The notes under the pieces: model-generated
Databases searched by the model: none
What the model was told of the DNA's origin: nothing
Seen by the model: the letters and a program-made list of their open reading frames with translations, nothing else
NCBI GenBank assembly: GCA_964653435.1
Contig: CAZZFA010000022.1
Location: forward strand, 1 to 57,649
Direction of reading: 5' to 3'
Length of the DNA: 57,649 bases
DNA from: CAZMVY01 sp964653435
Lineage (GTDB): Bacteria > Planctomycetota > Phycisphaerae > UBA1845 > PWPN01
Shown here: one piece after another, positions 9,201 through 17,347 of the stretch
Position numbering within the stretch: the stretch's first letter is position 1
How the letters are laid out: each line of letters starts with the position of its first letter
Made by a program: the position numbers and the translations under genes

Positions 9201-9819
9201 TGGTGTCCGTGTCGTAGAAGACATCGATCGTGGCATCGCCGAGAGGGACGTTCGCGACGAACTGAATCGTGACCGCATCACCCGCCCTCGCCGAGATGGC
9301 CGCCGCGGGCGCCGTGACGAGGAGCGTCGCCTCTCCCGAGAGGATGACCGGCCCGACGAACGCCGTATCGGTGTTCCCGGCGTTGTCGATGACCACGACG
9401 CCGATGTAGTACGTGCCGACCGGCAGAGCGGTGGTATCCCACATGGTCACGACGGCGGAGGAACCCTTCTGGGCACGGCTCTCGATGCGGATCTCGTTGC
9501 CGTTCATCGTGCCGTCGTTGTCGTAGACGAGGTCGTAGGAGAAGTCATTCTCCGCGTCGCCGGCGTCGAACGCGATGCGAACGGCGTCGCCGACCCCGAA
9601 CCGCGCACCCGGCGCCGGCGAGGTAAAGGTCACGTGAGGCGCCGCGTTGGAAGACGGCGTCGTCCTGCCGGCGTCCGAAGGCGGCGTGACCGCCTGCCCG
9701 CCGCCCGGCGTCGGGGCGAAGAACAGGGGACAGCCGTTCTGGCCGGTAAAGAGCGGCGTCAGCGCGACCAGACCGAGCAGCGCCCAATTGATGCGATGCA
9801 TATGCAACACTCGCGACAT
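6223..9819 (-). CDS. FG-GAP/VCBS beta-propeller surface protein 1
   Basis: About 1198 residues, secreted. The start MSRVLHMHRINWALLGLVALTPLF follows GGAGG. The export signal ends at GQNGCPLFF, a lipobox-like Cys with Gln at -3, which is not canonical. Three Ig-like repeats follow (pattern FYDxD...W.T...GTYYVG). A Gly-rich linker with 16 consecutive Gly codons (8599-8646) then leads into an FG-GAP/integrin-alpha-like propeller: ADVDGDGYGDLAIV, DFDGDTYGDILVGAPN, DLNGDRLPDVVMGN, DFDGDRSKDLLISAPN and DVNKDGRDDILIGAPM, each a calcium-binding DxDGDxxxD loop. A Cys-rich insert interrupts the propeller near 7690-7930. Paralogous to the next gene upstream. Likely a cell-surface adhesion or binding protein; ligand unknown. 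Confidence 0.88.
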   Translation of the reverse strand: MSRVLHMHRINWALLGLVALTPLFTGQNGCPLFFAPTPGGGQAVTPPSDAGRTTPSSNAAPHVTFTSPAPGARFGVGDAVRIAFDAGDAENDFSYDLVYDNDGTMNGNEIRIESRAQKGSSAVVTMWDTTALPVGTYYIGVVVIDNAGNTDTAFVGPVILSGEATLLVTAPAAAISARAGDAVTIQFVANVPLGDATIDVFYDTDTNFANGVVYIAQGLSKSATSQVWNTAGVANGTYYVGASIVTSAGRTARYAPGWVTIGSTGGGTSTGGGTSDLDIRVTQPAGGVTMVSVGVQVLIEFRGTDPKGTATIDLFYVEATDVTTTLPLYTGKEPLIAGGLPVTQTSLSWTIPQTISTGVSYFIGASIGRSSTERKAAWAPGKIFVRAADGTGGGGGGGGGGGGGGGGTTPGYTAIRSVSEIGAAVGPLRGIAFQGYNFNDFAGSNVAPIADVDGDGYGDLAIVAQFGKPGWDNWGTDGAGVGEAYVIFGGAGLVGFEGQSVKLNATGSILPGAVPGLVLAGLRSVSSNPPNSGDRGGISGIRAIPDQDDDLAPELAVSFPAVNSRKYGSLNRKGQFLRGGVVVLSSQSNEFSPTYRDSSGNRAIELTQVGQNFSDESVTPMLPGQNRWGCKSKDPTAGAPSNCDDPNTTECDPSGPTPTGCPESGMDHGIGFTDALVDEGAFGWWKNGLWSYLNGSGGRLCRCPEPAAPPLYGPDDIEMAPGSGPFIGIPDVTDKFTPDGDFVGKYMNSGFYVGSSLSPYGMRIIGLNDGDRFGQSIGFVDDMIIFGSPQSNGEGLVFAMQMRNITPTVKRLYGVPRARINPGGGQAYAPYDRDPGPRPYQYVILEGGSSGGNRDTSLSSTLVLYNGSGRANETVGQTVQGTVDFDGDTYGDILVGAPNAFNAASGGDDSGAVYLIYRRMMALEGHRDLQTLELAANVPQRLYGVFIRGYPGDRFGDVVGTGANNDGRSLAGQDKGDVLDLNGDRLPDVVMGNYRHTEPGDAIPGRGQVVILFGNPSLESPGGGFRIQDLLDQKLGAVIDGETPGDQAGYNVAYAGDFDGDRSKDLLISAPNADPGGKPAAGKVYLIFGPTRDSLTGAWTNRINPGDRLSLSEVGKSIRGLVFTGKNAGDCLGGGEVDAYNPATGLGIGTTGMRARNISWAGDVNKDGRDDILIGAPMATVGIKVHAGEAYLVFGYRP
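8599..8646 (-). repeat. Poly-glycine codon tract (16 codons)
   Basis: Sixteen in-frame Gly codons, a mix of GGC and GGT, form a trinucleotide repeat inside FG-GAP gene 1. It separates the Ig-like repeats from the propeller. The paralog has a shorter Gly/Gln-rich linker at the same place. Confidence 0.95.
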
Positions 9820-10045
9820 AACCGATGCTCCTCCGAGGCTTCCCCCTCGCCAAGAATGTCTGTTTAGTGGAGACCCGATGACCCTCACCTTATCTTGGCA
9901 ACCGACCGGCCCGATTTCAAGCGCGTTTCGTGAATTCATCATGACCGACCCCGTCCGAGGGCTTTTTCGGACCTGCGGGGCCGCCTCTTGCGCAACCCGG
10001 CAAGTGAGCGATAGTCCCCCGTTCGCATTCCACGCAAACACCGCC

Positions 10046-10061
10046 CGCCGCTACCGCGGCG
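10046..10061. terminator. GC hairpin
   Basis: CGCCGC and GCGGCG pair perfectly around TACC. It is the second of two hairpins downstream of FG-GAP gene 2 and possibly forms a tandem terminator with 10087-10103. Confidence 0.4.
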
Positions 10062-10086
10062 TAAAGCGGGGCTTGCGAAACCTCTT

Positions 10087-10103
10087 CCGCGGCATAGCCG
10101 CGG
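10087..10103 (-). terminator. GC hairpin after FG-GAP gene 2
   Basis: CCGCGGC and GCCGCGG pair perfectly around the loop ATA, 12 bases past the stop codon of FG-GAP gene 2. There is no T-run after it, so termination is inferred from position only. Confidence 0.5.
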
Positions 10104-10115
10104 CCTAGCGCCCGG

Positions 10116-13100
10116 TCACTGCTTGATGAAGCCGCCGTAGATCAGGTACGCCTCGCCGGCGCGCGTCTTGCCGTTCGGACTGGCCATCATGGCCCCGACC
10201 AGGATGTCAGACTTCTTGTCGGCATCGACATCGCCCGCCGCAGAAAGCCCGCGCGAGCGGACACCCATGCCGAGCGCGTCTACGCCGCCACCGAGGGCAT
10301 CGCCCGCGGAGCGCCCCACCAGGGCCACCCCGCGAAGCGAAGCCTTGCCGATATCCGCCAGCCTGACCCTGCCGACAAGGCTGTTGCTGCCAAGCACGAC
10401 GTAGACGATACCGGCCCCGGTAAGGTCGGTTGCGTAGCCGCTGTTCGTGAGGTCGTCGGGCTTGCCGTCGCCGTTGAAATCCAGCCCGATGGTCGTGCCG
10501 TCCGGCAGCCTCGGGCTCGCGCCGGGGGCGGCGATCAGGAGGTCATCCTTCCCGTCGCCGTCTATGTCGCCGGCGGCGGCCACGTTGAACCCCGCCAGAT
10601 CGCCGGTGTTGGTGCCGACCAGGATCGCCGCCCGGCCGCTGTTCACCAGGTCGGCGATGTGGAACCCGCCGGCAGGGCTGACGAGGTCGTTTCCGCCGAA
10701 GACGATCAGCGCCGCCCCCACGACCTTGCCGGAATTGGCAGGGTCGGGGTAATAGGGGATACCGAACACCACGTCGAGCTTGCCGTCGCCGTTGAAATCG
10801 CCGCCACCGGCGAAGACCTCGCCGAACCCATAGCCCGCCTCGCCACGGATGTACACGCCGTTCAGCCGCTCCGGGTTGGACGGATCCAGTGCCATCTTCT
10901 CAAGGAAGTAATTGCCCTCCGCCTCCAGCGGCCGCCGGAAGACGATGTAGGCCCCCCCCGCGCCGGCGTTTTCGTTCGGCGAGCCGACGATGAAGTCCAT
11001 CAGCGTGTCATTGTTGAAGTCCGGGATCGCCTGCACGATCGAGATCCCCACGCCCGCCGCACTGCCCACTACCGAAAACGGACGCCGAATCACATCGCCC
11101 GCCGTCCCGGTCGGAGGCGAATAACCCGTGAAATACCCGCGGGTACGGATCACGTACTGGTGCGGTCGGGAAACGCTGATCGGGGTCCTATCGTTCCTAT
11201 CCCAGTAATTCGTGGTCTTCAACTCATACACAATGCCGGCACCCGGGCGGTTCGCCGGCAGATCCGGAATGTCCGTCGTCGTGGCCGACTGGTTCGGCGC
11301 TGAAATCAGCACAAACTGCGGACCGCTGACCGAGCGAATCGCCGAGACCGTCAGGCCGAACCGCGCATCCGGCGGCGTGCCGTCCTCCACCGCCTGCCCG
11401 AGAATCCGGCAACCGTACGGCTCGATGTCCGACACGTCCGTGTACAGACCCGTAACCGGCGCCAGGGCGGGCCTTACCGGACACCAGGTGCTCACGTCCG
11501 CCAACTGCGGGTTCATCGTGTACGGCGCCGGATCGGTCGAAAGATAAAAGCCCTTCCGCCAGGCACTATCGTAGCTGTCGCACTTGCTGTCACCGTTGGT
11601 GTCCGTGAACGCCTGCCCAAAACAGGGCTCGTTCGGGCAGGAGATATCCGAGTTGCAGTTCGCGACGCAAACGCCGACATCGGTGGCCTGGCCGACCTCC
11701 TGCAGCCGGATCACGCGGTTGCCGTCGCGGCTCAGGGCTGCGCGGGAATTGACGAGCGGGCTGTCACTGTGGATCATCTGGTTGAGGCTGCTGACGATCA
11801 CCACGCCGCCGCGGAGGAACTGGCCGTCGTTCTCGAGCATCCCCTCGTAGCCAACTCTGATGCCCTGATAGAGCAACGAAAGACTGTCCAGTTTGGGGAT
11901 GCCGAAGGCCAGCTCATCGACGCCATCACCGTCCATGTCGGGCACGGCGCAGACCGACGTGATGCCGGTGCATACGGTCGAGCCCGGCCGCAACGCTACA
12001 CCGGTGAACAGGACGCCCTGATCCAGACCGTCCGTAGGACTCGGCGCAGGTACCGTGGCCGTGCGGTCGAACGGATCGATGTTCGGATACGGCTTGGCGC
12101 CTGTGCGGTTCAGGTCGAAGGTGCCGACCAGGCGGCCCTTGGAGTTTCCGAAGATCAGGTAGGCCTCGCCTTCGCCGATGCCGGAAGGATTCACCAGGCC
12201 GGGCTTGGCGTACTGGGCCACAACGACGAAGTCGTCCACGAGGTCGCCATCCAGGTCGCCGACCTTCGCAAAAGCGCTGCCGGCGTGATCCTGGAAGTTG
12301 AACCCGCGCAGCACGGCGCCGGGCAGCGTGGTCTGGCCGACTTCGCCCACCCAGAAGTATGGCGGGCGGACGGACAGGCGGGCGGGAGAGGCATCCTCAT
12401 AGAGCTTTGTACCGTCGGCGGCCAGGAGCCGGCCGATGATGAAGAACTGGCCCGCCACGCCGGTGGTGGCCCAATCGTACTGTTTGGCGGTGGGGGCGAG
12501 TTTGTCGACGATGAGCTGGGGATTCCCGTCGGGCCTGCGGTCGTTGTTGGCGTCGGCATCGCGGTAGAGTGAGACCGTCGCTCCGGCCGGCACCGTACCG
12601 GTGATCCAGCGGATCGTGTAGGTGGCACCCTGGAATACGACGGTGTCGGCAAGCGGAGTGGTGACCGTGATGGTGTTCGGGGCACCGCCGCCGCCCTGGC
12701 CGCCGCCGCCCTGGCCGCCGAGGACGGTCACACGACCGGGGGCGTAGGCGACCACCGGGGCGCCCAGGCTCGTAAACCGCAGGGCAGCGCCGACGTAGTA
12801 CGTGCCGTCCGCGACCGACGTCGTGTCCCATTGCAGGGTCGTCCGGTCGAGGCTGACGCCCGTGGCAATGGTCGGCTCCGTCCCGTCGAACGTCTGGTCG
12901 ACGTCATAGAAGATGTCGAGCGTCGCGCCCACGCCGCTGGGGACGCCCGCCGAGAAGATGACCTCGACCGGCGTGCCCGCGTTCACGCTCATGTACGTGG
13001 ACGGCTCCATCACATAGACGAACGAGCCGCCGAGGAGAATCACCCGGCCCGTCGCGTACACCGTCCCCGATCGCCCGCCCGCGACGGACTCGGTCACAGT

Positions 13101-13766
13101 GACGCCGACGAAATACGTGCCGGGGGCGACGTTCGTGGTGTTCCAGGGGACGGTGATGATGCCGGCGCCGCTGCCGGACGCAGCGGCGATCGTGCTCTCG
13201 TCGCCGGTGCCGGGCCGGCCGTCCAGATCGTAGAACGCGCTATACGAGAAGGGACCCGGCAGGGATGTGCCGAAACGCAGTACGATCTGGGCGCCGGGGC
13301 TGGCGTTGATGTCCGCCGCCGGGGCCGCGAACGTGATGCTGAAGGGCTGCTGGACGGTAACCGTGCCGGCGGCGTAAGCGGTCCGGGCGGTCAGGCCGTC
13401 GGAGGCCCAGACGCCCACGTGCCAGGTTCCGACCGGCACGCCGGCAGTGTTCCACAGGGCGGTGACGTTCGTGCCGGACGGCAGCCCTGTCGCGAAGTAC
13501 GTCTCGTCGCCGCTGCCGGGGATGCCGTCCTGATCGTAGAACGCGCGGATGTCAAGCGAGCCGCTTCCTCCCGTCGCAGAGTAGATGAGGCTGACGGGCG
13601 AACCGGCGCTGACGGTCTGATTGGCGGCGGGGCCGCTGACGGAGAGGCTCAAGGCGGACGTGCCGGGTCCGAAGATCGGACAACCTTCCTGGGCAAGCAA
13701 CAGGGGCGTAACCGCCAACAGGGCCGCGACCAGGATGTGCTCACGCGAGCAGAATCGACGCATCAT
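10116..13766 (-). CDS. FG-GAP/VCBS beta-propeller surface protein 2
   Basis: 1216-residue paralog of the downstream gene, in the same orientation. The export signal MMRRFCSREHILVAALLAVTPLLL ends at AQEGCPIF, matching the paralog's QNGCPLF. Four Ig-like repeats follow (FYDQDGIPGSGDET, FYDLDGRPGTGDES, FYDVDQTFDGTEPT, LYRDADANNDRRPD), then a Gly/Gln linker and an FG-GAP propeller (DLDGDLVDDFVVV, DMDGDGVDELAFG, DFNNDTLMDFIVGSPN, DFNGDGKLDVVFG, DIDGDGKDDLLIAAP, DVDADKKSDILVG). A Cys-rich insert (CVANCNSDISCPNEPC) sits where the paralog has its own. Predicted Ca2+-binding, cell-surface. A sigma-70-like promoter with TTGACA and GATAAT separated by 17 bases lies about 130 bases upstream. Confidence 0.88.
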   Translation of the reverse strand: MMRRFCSREHILVAALLAVTPLLLAQEGCPIFGPGTSALSLSVSGPAANQTVSAGSPVSLIYSATGGSGSLDIRAFYDQDGIPGSGDETYFATGLPSGTNVTALWNTAGVPVGTWHVGVWASDGLTARTAYAAGTVTVQQPFSITFAAPAADINASPGAQIVLRFGTSLPGPFSYSAFYDLDGRPGTGDESTIAAASGSGAGIITVPWNTTNVAPGTYFVGVTVTESVAGGRSGTVYATGRVILLGGSFVYVMEPSTYMSVNAGTPVEVIFSAGVPSGVGATLDIFYDVDQTFDGTEPTIATGVSLDRTTLQWDTTSVADGTYYVGAALRFTSLGAPVVAYAPGRVTVLGGQGGGGQGGGGAPNTITVTTPLADTVVFQGATYTIRWITGTVPAGATVSLYRDADANNDRRPDGNPQLIVDKLAPTAKQYDWATTGVAGQFFIIGRLLAADGTKLYEDASPARLSVRPPYFWVGEVGQTTLPGAVLRGFNFQDHAGSAFAKVGDLDGDLVDDFVVVAQYAKPGLVNPSGIGEGEAYLIFGNSKGRLVGTFDLNRTGAKPYPNIDPFDRTATVPAPSPTDGLDQGVLFTGVALRPGSTVCTGITSVCAVPDMDGDGVDELAFGIPKLDSLSLLYQGIRVGYEGMLENDGQFLRGGVVIVSSLNQMIHSDSPLVNSRAALSRDGNRVIRLQEVGQATDVGVCVANCNSDISCPNEPCFGQAFTDTNGDSKCDSYDSAWRKGFYLSTDPAPYTMNPQLADVSTWCPVRPALAPVTGLYTDVSDIEPYGCRILGQAVEDGTPPDARFGLTVSAIRSVSGPQFVLISAPNQSATTTDIPDLPANRPGAGIVYELKTTNYWDRNDRTPISVSRPHQYVIRTRGYFTGYSPPTGTAGDVIRRPFSVVGSAAGVGISIVQAIPDFNNDTLMDFIVGSPNENAGAGGAYIVFRRPLEAEGNYFLEKMALDPSNPERLNGVYIRGEAGYGFGEVFAGGGDFNGDGKLDVVFGIPYYPDPANSGKVVGAALIVFGGNDLVSPAGGFHIADLVNSGRAAILVGTNTGDLAGFNVAAAGDIDGDGKDDLLIAAPGASPRLPDGTTIGLDFNGDGKPDDLTNSGYATDLTGAGIVYVVLGSNSLVGRVRLADIGKASLRGVALVGRSAGDALGGGVDALGMGVRSRGLSAAGDVDADKKSDILVGAMMASPNGKTRAGEAYLIYGGFIKQ

Positions 13767-13897
13767 GAGTTATGGCTCCATTCCGATTTCGAGGGTTACA
13801 TGCCCGGTGCCTTCAGGACTGTCATGCGCAGGTCTATCGAGCCCGGCGCTGCCACGCCGGGCCCGCCGGCGTTTTAAGGGTCGCACCTCCCGAGACG

Positions 13898-13926
13898 ATT
13901 ATCCGGCCCGCCAAAAGGCCTGTCAA
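13898..13926 (-). promoter_or_regulatory. Sigma-70-like promoter of FG-GAP gene 2
   Basis: On the minus strand TTGACA (13926-13921), a spacer of exactly 17 bases, then GATAAT (13903-13898). The -35 is a full consensus match and the -10 matches five of six. It reads toward FG-GAP gene 2. Confidence 0.7.
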
Positions 13927-13942
13927 CGAAGCAGTTGACAGG
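13919..13942. promoter_or_regulatory. Palindromic operator-like site spanning two -35 boxes
   Basis: Arms CCTGTCAAC and GTTGACAGG are perfectly inverted around GAAGCA. Each arm contains a consensus TTGACA, one per strand. It could be a regulator-binding palindrome controlling both divergent genes, or a by-product of two facing -35 boxes. Confidence 0.55.
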
Positions 13943-13963
13943 ACTTCCGGCGAAGCCCATCAT
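13935..13963 (+). promoter_or_regulatory. Possible promoter of the subtilase gene
   Basis: TTGACA (13935-13940), a 17-base spacer and CATCAT (13958-13963), which matches the -10 consensus at four of six positions. It would give a leader of about 190 bases before the subtilase start. Confidence 0.35.
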
Positions 13964-14162
13964 CAAGGTGTCGGACCGCGCCGCGGACAGCGGAGGGATT
14001 TCCGTATCGGCACACCCGGGTGGTAATCGGCCCGGCGGTTGGCGAGGGCGCGGCCCGGGGCAACCGGAAAGCGGTCCGCCCCGCTATGCGACGGCGGGAG
14101 GACGGGGTTTCGAAGACCCGGTGCCGCCCCGCCCCGGAGGTTCAGCCATCAAGGAGCACACG

Positions 14163-17072
14163 ATGATGTTTGCCCGATATCCGTTCCGGCCCGCTTTTCG
14201 CGCATTGACGGGCCGACTCCCAGCGGGCCTCGCGCTGCTGCTGGGGGCCCTGCTCCCGGCGGCGATCAACTCGTCCGCTCAGGCGGCGACCTACTATCAG
14301 GGCGGCCAAGCCATGGCCTTGGTTCAGGACGCCAACCACTTCGTCGTCGAGGCGGACCCCATGGCGATCAGCGGGCCGCAACTGGAGGCGAATCTGGCCG
14401 CGGAGGGCTTTCTAGAGGCCAGGCCGATCCGGTTCGCGTGCAATCGCAAGCGAGTCTTCTACTCCGTCACCGTGGGTACGGCCGACTCGCACACACTCAA
14501 CGTCCTGCGGACGATACCCGGCGTGCGCGCGGCCCGCCGGTTGTTCCAGTCCCCCAGCGGCGTCTCTCCCCTCGTGCAGACGAACGAATTCGTCCTCAAG
14601 CCCAAACCCGGCGTCACGGACGCGCAGGTGCGCGACCTAGCCCAGCGCCAGGGCTGCGAGGTGGTCCGGACGATGGGCATCGGTGTGAAGATGTACGTGC
14701 TGCGCGTCACCAACGAGGGCCGGGCGGATGCGATGGACACGGCCGCCTCGACGCTTGCCTCGGGGCTCGCGGAGTTCGCCCATCCGGACTTCTATGTGGA
14801 GCAGAAGGGAAATCAGATCGATGACCCCTTCTTCCCCAACCAGTGGCACCTGCAGAATCGCGGCCAGAACGGCGGCAAGCCCGGCGCCGACGTCAAGGCG
14901 GTCGAGGCATGGAACACCACGCTCGGCGAGGGCGCGATCGTGGCCATCCTCGACGACGCGGTCGACTGGAAGCACCCGGACCTCGTCGACAACGTCGTCG
15001 CGCGGTACAACTTCGTCAACGACAACGACGACCCGTCGCCCTTCCGCGACGATCTATTCATATGCATGGAGGGGTGTACCAACCAGGATCCCCTTCAGAG
15101 ACTCTGGTGCAATGCCTGCGACATGTTCCCGTACGATGAATCGTGCCAGAGGCCGCACGGAACATGCACGGCCGGCTTGGCCGTCGCCCGCGCCAACAAT
15201 ATCGGCGTCCGAGGCGTGGCGCCGATGGCCGGGCTCGTCGCGGAGGCCATGCTCAACTCGACGATAGTCGGCACAGCCGACTCCTTCTACTTCGCCGAGG
15301 CGAACGGCGCACAGGTCGTCAGCAACAGTTGGGGCATCACGGACCCGGCGATGCTCCCGGACGTCCTCCGCACCGCGATTGAGGACATCAGCGTGAACGG
15401 CCGCGGCGGGCGCGGCGTGCTCGTCATGTTCTCCTCCGGCAACGGCGCCACGCGGATCGACAAGAATGGCGCCCTGGCGGCAATGCCGCTGGTCATGGCC
15501 GTGGGCGCCACGCTCAAGGACGACCGGTTGACGTGCTACAGCTCTTATGGGCCGCAGCAGAGCGTCGTCGCTCCCGGCGGCGGCTACGACAGCGGATTGG
15601 ACTACACGTCCCAGAGCTGCTACCAGCCGGACATCACTACCACCGACGTGACCAGCATCCCGATCCTGCCGCCGTCCGTATCCCTGATTCTGCCGATCTG
15701 GCCCTCTTGCCCCGATGCGCCGGTAGACCTGCACGGTTATAACCCGCCAGCCCCGCCGGGCCTGCCGGCACCGATCGCGCAGGACTACGACGATCCCTAC
15801 TACCACAACGGTTTCAACGGCACGTCGGCGGCCTGTCCGATCGCCGCCGGGTGTGCCGCCCTGGTCTTCAGCGTGGACCCGTCGCTGACGGCGTCGCAGG
15901 TCCGCAACATCCTGGAACACACCGCCGACAAGATCCGCGTCGAGGGCGCCGGATACGATCCGGTCACGGGCCACAACGACATGTACGGGTACGGCCGCGT
16001 GAACGCCGCGCGGGCCGTCCAGGCCGCCGCCGCCGGCCGTATCTGGCCCAGCCCGGTCACCGGAATCCGGGACAACTCCATCGCGGATCAGGTGCATTAC
16101 ACCTGGACGAACCCGCCGGCGGATGTGGAGGCCGTACTGATCGTCCGCTCCGTGGGGCCGCTGAACTTCGCCCCGGTGGACGGCCAGACGTACGCCGTCG
16201 GCCAGCAGGTGGCGGCGAACACGGTCGTCGTCGCCAACGATTTGATCACTTCCTACACCGACAGCGCCGCGCCCAGCGGAGACCTGAATTACGGCATCTT
16301 CGTCAAGAATGCCAGTAACTTCTATTCGTGGGGCAAGCGGGTGAACGTCCAGACCAAGAGCGTCCCGAACGCTCCGCTGGCTTCCGCGACGGCCTCGCCC
16401 GGCGCAGGGCCGGCGCCGCTCACGGTGCTTTTCAGCGGCGGCGCGATCGACCCGCAGGAACGTCAGATCGTCTCGTACGCCTGGGAATTCGGCGACGGAG
16501 CCACCGGCACCGGCGCAAGCATCGAACATACGTACGCCCGGGCGGGCGAGTATCTCGCGAAGCTGACTGTCACGAACAGCATCGGCCTGCCGGCGGTGGC
16601 CACGGTCCTCGTCACGGTTGAACCGCCCGGCTCCGGGCCGACGCCGACGTTCAGCGTAACGCTGACGGCCAACCCGCGGGGAGGCTCGCCGCCCCTGACG
16701 GTGGCGTTCAAGGCCACGGCCTCGCCGGTGACCACGCTTGTGGATCACTACACGTGGGACTTCGGCGACGGGGCCGTGGAAACCACGCTGACCGGCAGCA
16801 CGAGCCACACGTACCAGACCTCCGGCAACTTCACGGCCAAGGTAACGGTAACGGACTTCCTCAAGGCCTCGACCACCGCCGCCACCAGCATCGTCGTAGG
16901 CGGCGCGAGCGGCTCGCAGGCCACACGCGAGACGCCGGAAGCCGCCAGCCCGGCCCCGCCGCTGACCTGCGGCGCCGGGGCGGCGCCCATGATGGCGACG
17001 GCGATGCTGATGCTGATCGGGATCAGAGGATTCGGTCGCCGTCAGCGAAACGCCCGGCCGCGATCGAGGTAG
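14163..17072 (+). CDS. Subtilisin-like serine protease (S8) with PKD domains
   Basis: 969-residue exported protease. The start MMFARYPFRPAFRAL follows AAGGAG; a signal peptide ends near SAQAAT. An inhibitor-like propeptide lies before the S8 domain. The catalytic triad is visible: Asp264 in VAILDDAVDWKHPDL, His332 in RPHGTCTAGL and Ser555 in NGTSAACPIAAG, with the oxyanion Asn in MFSSGNG. A Cys- and Pro-rich insert lies between the Asn and Ser segments. An Fn3-like stretch follows, then two PKD domains (YAWEFGDGATGTG and YTWDFGDGAVETT, from about residue 740 to 915). The C-terminus is LTCGAGAAPMMAT, a hydrophobic helix, then RRQRNARPRSR. That layout resembles a tripartite sorting signal but is not PEP-CTERM. 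Expected at the cell surface or secreted. Confidence 0.92.
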   Translation: MMFARYPFRPAFRALTGRLPAGLALLLGALLPAAINSSAQAATYYQGGQAMALVQDANHFVVEADPMAISGPQLEANLAAEGFLEARPIRFACNRKRVFYSVTVGTADSHTLNVLRTIPGVRAARRLFQSPSGVSPLVQTNEFVLKPKPGVTDAQVRDLAQRQGCEVVRTMGIGVKMYVLRVTNEGRADAMDTAASTLASGLAEFAHPDFYVEQKGNQIDDPFFPNQWHLQNRGQNGGKPGADVKAVEAWNTTLGEGAIVAILDDAVDWKHPDLVDNVVARYNFVNDNDDPSPFRDDLFICMEGCTNQDPLQRLWCNACDMFPYDESCQRPHGTCTAGLAVARANNIGVRGVAPMAGLVAEAMLNSTIVGTADSFYFAEANGAQVVSNSWGITDPAMLPDVLRTAIEDISVNGRGGRGVLVMFSSGNGATRIDKNGALAAMPLVMAVGATLKDDRLTCYSSYGPQQSVVAPGGGYDSGLDYTSQSCYQPDITTTDVTSIPILPPSVSLILPIWPSCPDAPVDLHGYNPPAPPGLPAPIAQDYDDPYYHNGFNGTSAACPIAAGCAALVFSVDPSLTASQVRNILEHTADKIRVEGAGYDPVTGHNDMYGYGRVNAARAVQAAAAGRIWPSPVTGIRDNSIADQVHYTWTNPPADVEAVLIVRSVGPLNFAPVDGQTYAVGQQVAANTVVVANDLITSYTDSAAPSGDLNYGIFVKNASNFYSWGKRVNVQTKSVPNAPLASATASPGAGPAPLTVLFSGGAIDPQERQIVSYAWEFGDGATGTGASIEHTYARAGEYLAKLTVTNSIGLPAVATVLVTVEPPGSGPTPTFSVTLTANPRGGSPPLTVAFKATASPVTTLVDHYTWDFGDGAVETTLTGSTSHTYQTSGNFTAKVTVTDFLKASTTAATSIVVGGASGSQATRETPEAASPAPPLTCGAGAAPMMATAMLMLIGIRGFGRRQRNARPRSR

Positions 17073-17153
17073 GAAGGCTCCCCGAGCGCGACTTCTTCAC
17101 GCGGTCCGCCATACCCGACTTGCTCCGCGCGATTCGCCGCGCGCCGCCCCGAG

Positions 17154-17168
17154 GCGGCCGTCGGCCGC
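17154..17168 (+). terminator. Hairpin after subtilase gene
   Basis: GCGGCC and GGCCGC pair around GTC, 81 bases past the subtilase stop and touching the edge of repeat copy B. Confidence 0.35.
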
Positions 17169-17347
17169 AACCGGACACGGCCGCGCCGGCGGCCGTCATG
17201 CGGAGCGAAGCATTCGACTTGTCTGCGCCAGTCAGCGAGATTCTTCGTCGCTGCGCTCCTCAGAATGACGGGTGGCGCCACGGCCGCAGCGCGATCCATG
17301 CGCAAGGCGCGCCGCGCGCAGGGCGCGCAAGATCTACGACGGAAGAC
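17167..17347 (-). repeat. Dispersed repeat, copy B (full length)
   Basis: About 181 bases, minus orientation. It runs from GTCTTCCGTCG (17347) through the GCGCGC-rich block and ATCGCGCTGCGG to CGTCATTCTGAGGAGC plus CGACGAAGAATC. It then continues to GAATGCTTCGCTCCGCATGACG and ends at GGCCGTGTCCGGTTGC (17167). The two internal blocks are inverted versions of each other, so the element can fold into a long imperfect hairpin. Unlike the other copies, no stop codon of a recognisable gene abuts its left end. Confidence 0.85.

Larger units (their letters stand above)
9820..10115 (-). other. Intergenic region between the two FG-GAP paralogs
   Basis: 296 bases without a gene. It holds two GC hairpins next to the upstream gene's end (annotated separately) and presumably the promoter of FG-GAP gene 1. 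A TTGAAA at about 9917-9922 could be a -35, but no -10 sits at the right distance. Confidence 0.5.
13767..14162. other. Divergent intergenic region with palindromic promoter
   Basis: 396 bases between FG-GAP gene 2 (minus) and the subtilase (plus). It contains the best promoter in the window for the minus gene and an overlapping weaker plus-strand promoter, joined by a perfect 9-bp inverted repeat (annotated separately). I see no small gene in the remaining sequence. Confidence 0.6.

Noticed and set aside
10020..10110. Hairpin pair considered as a small structured RNA
   Set aside because: Two simple GC stems after a stop codon are better explained as terminator-like structures. No promoter or conserved RNA motif was seen.
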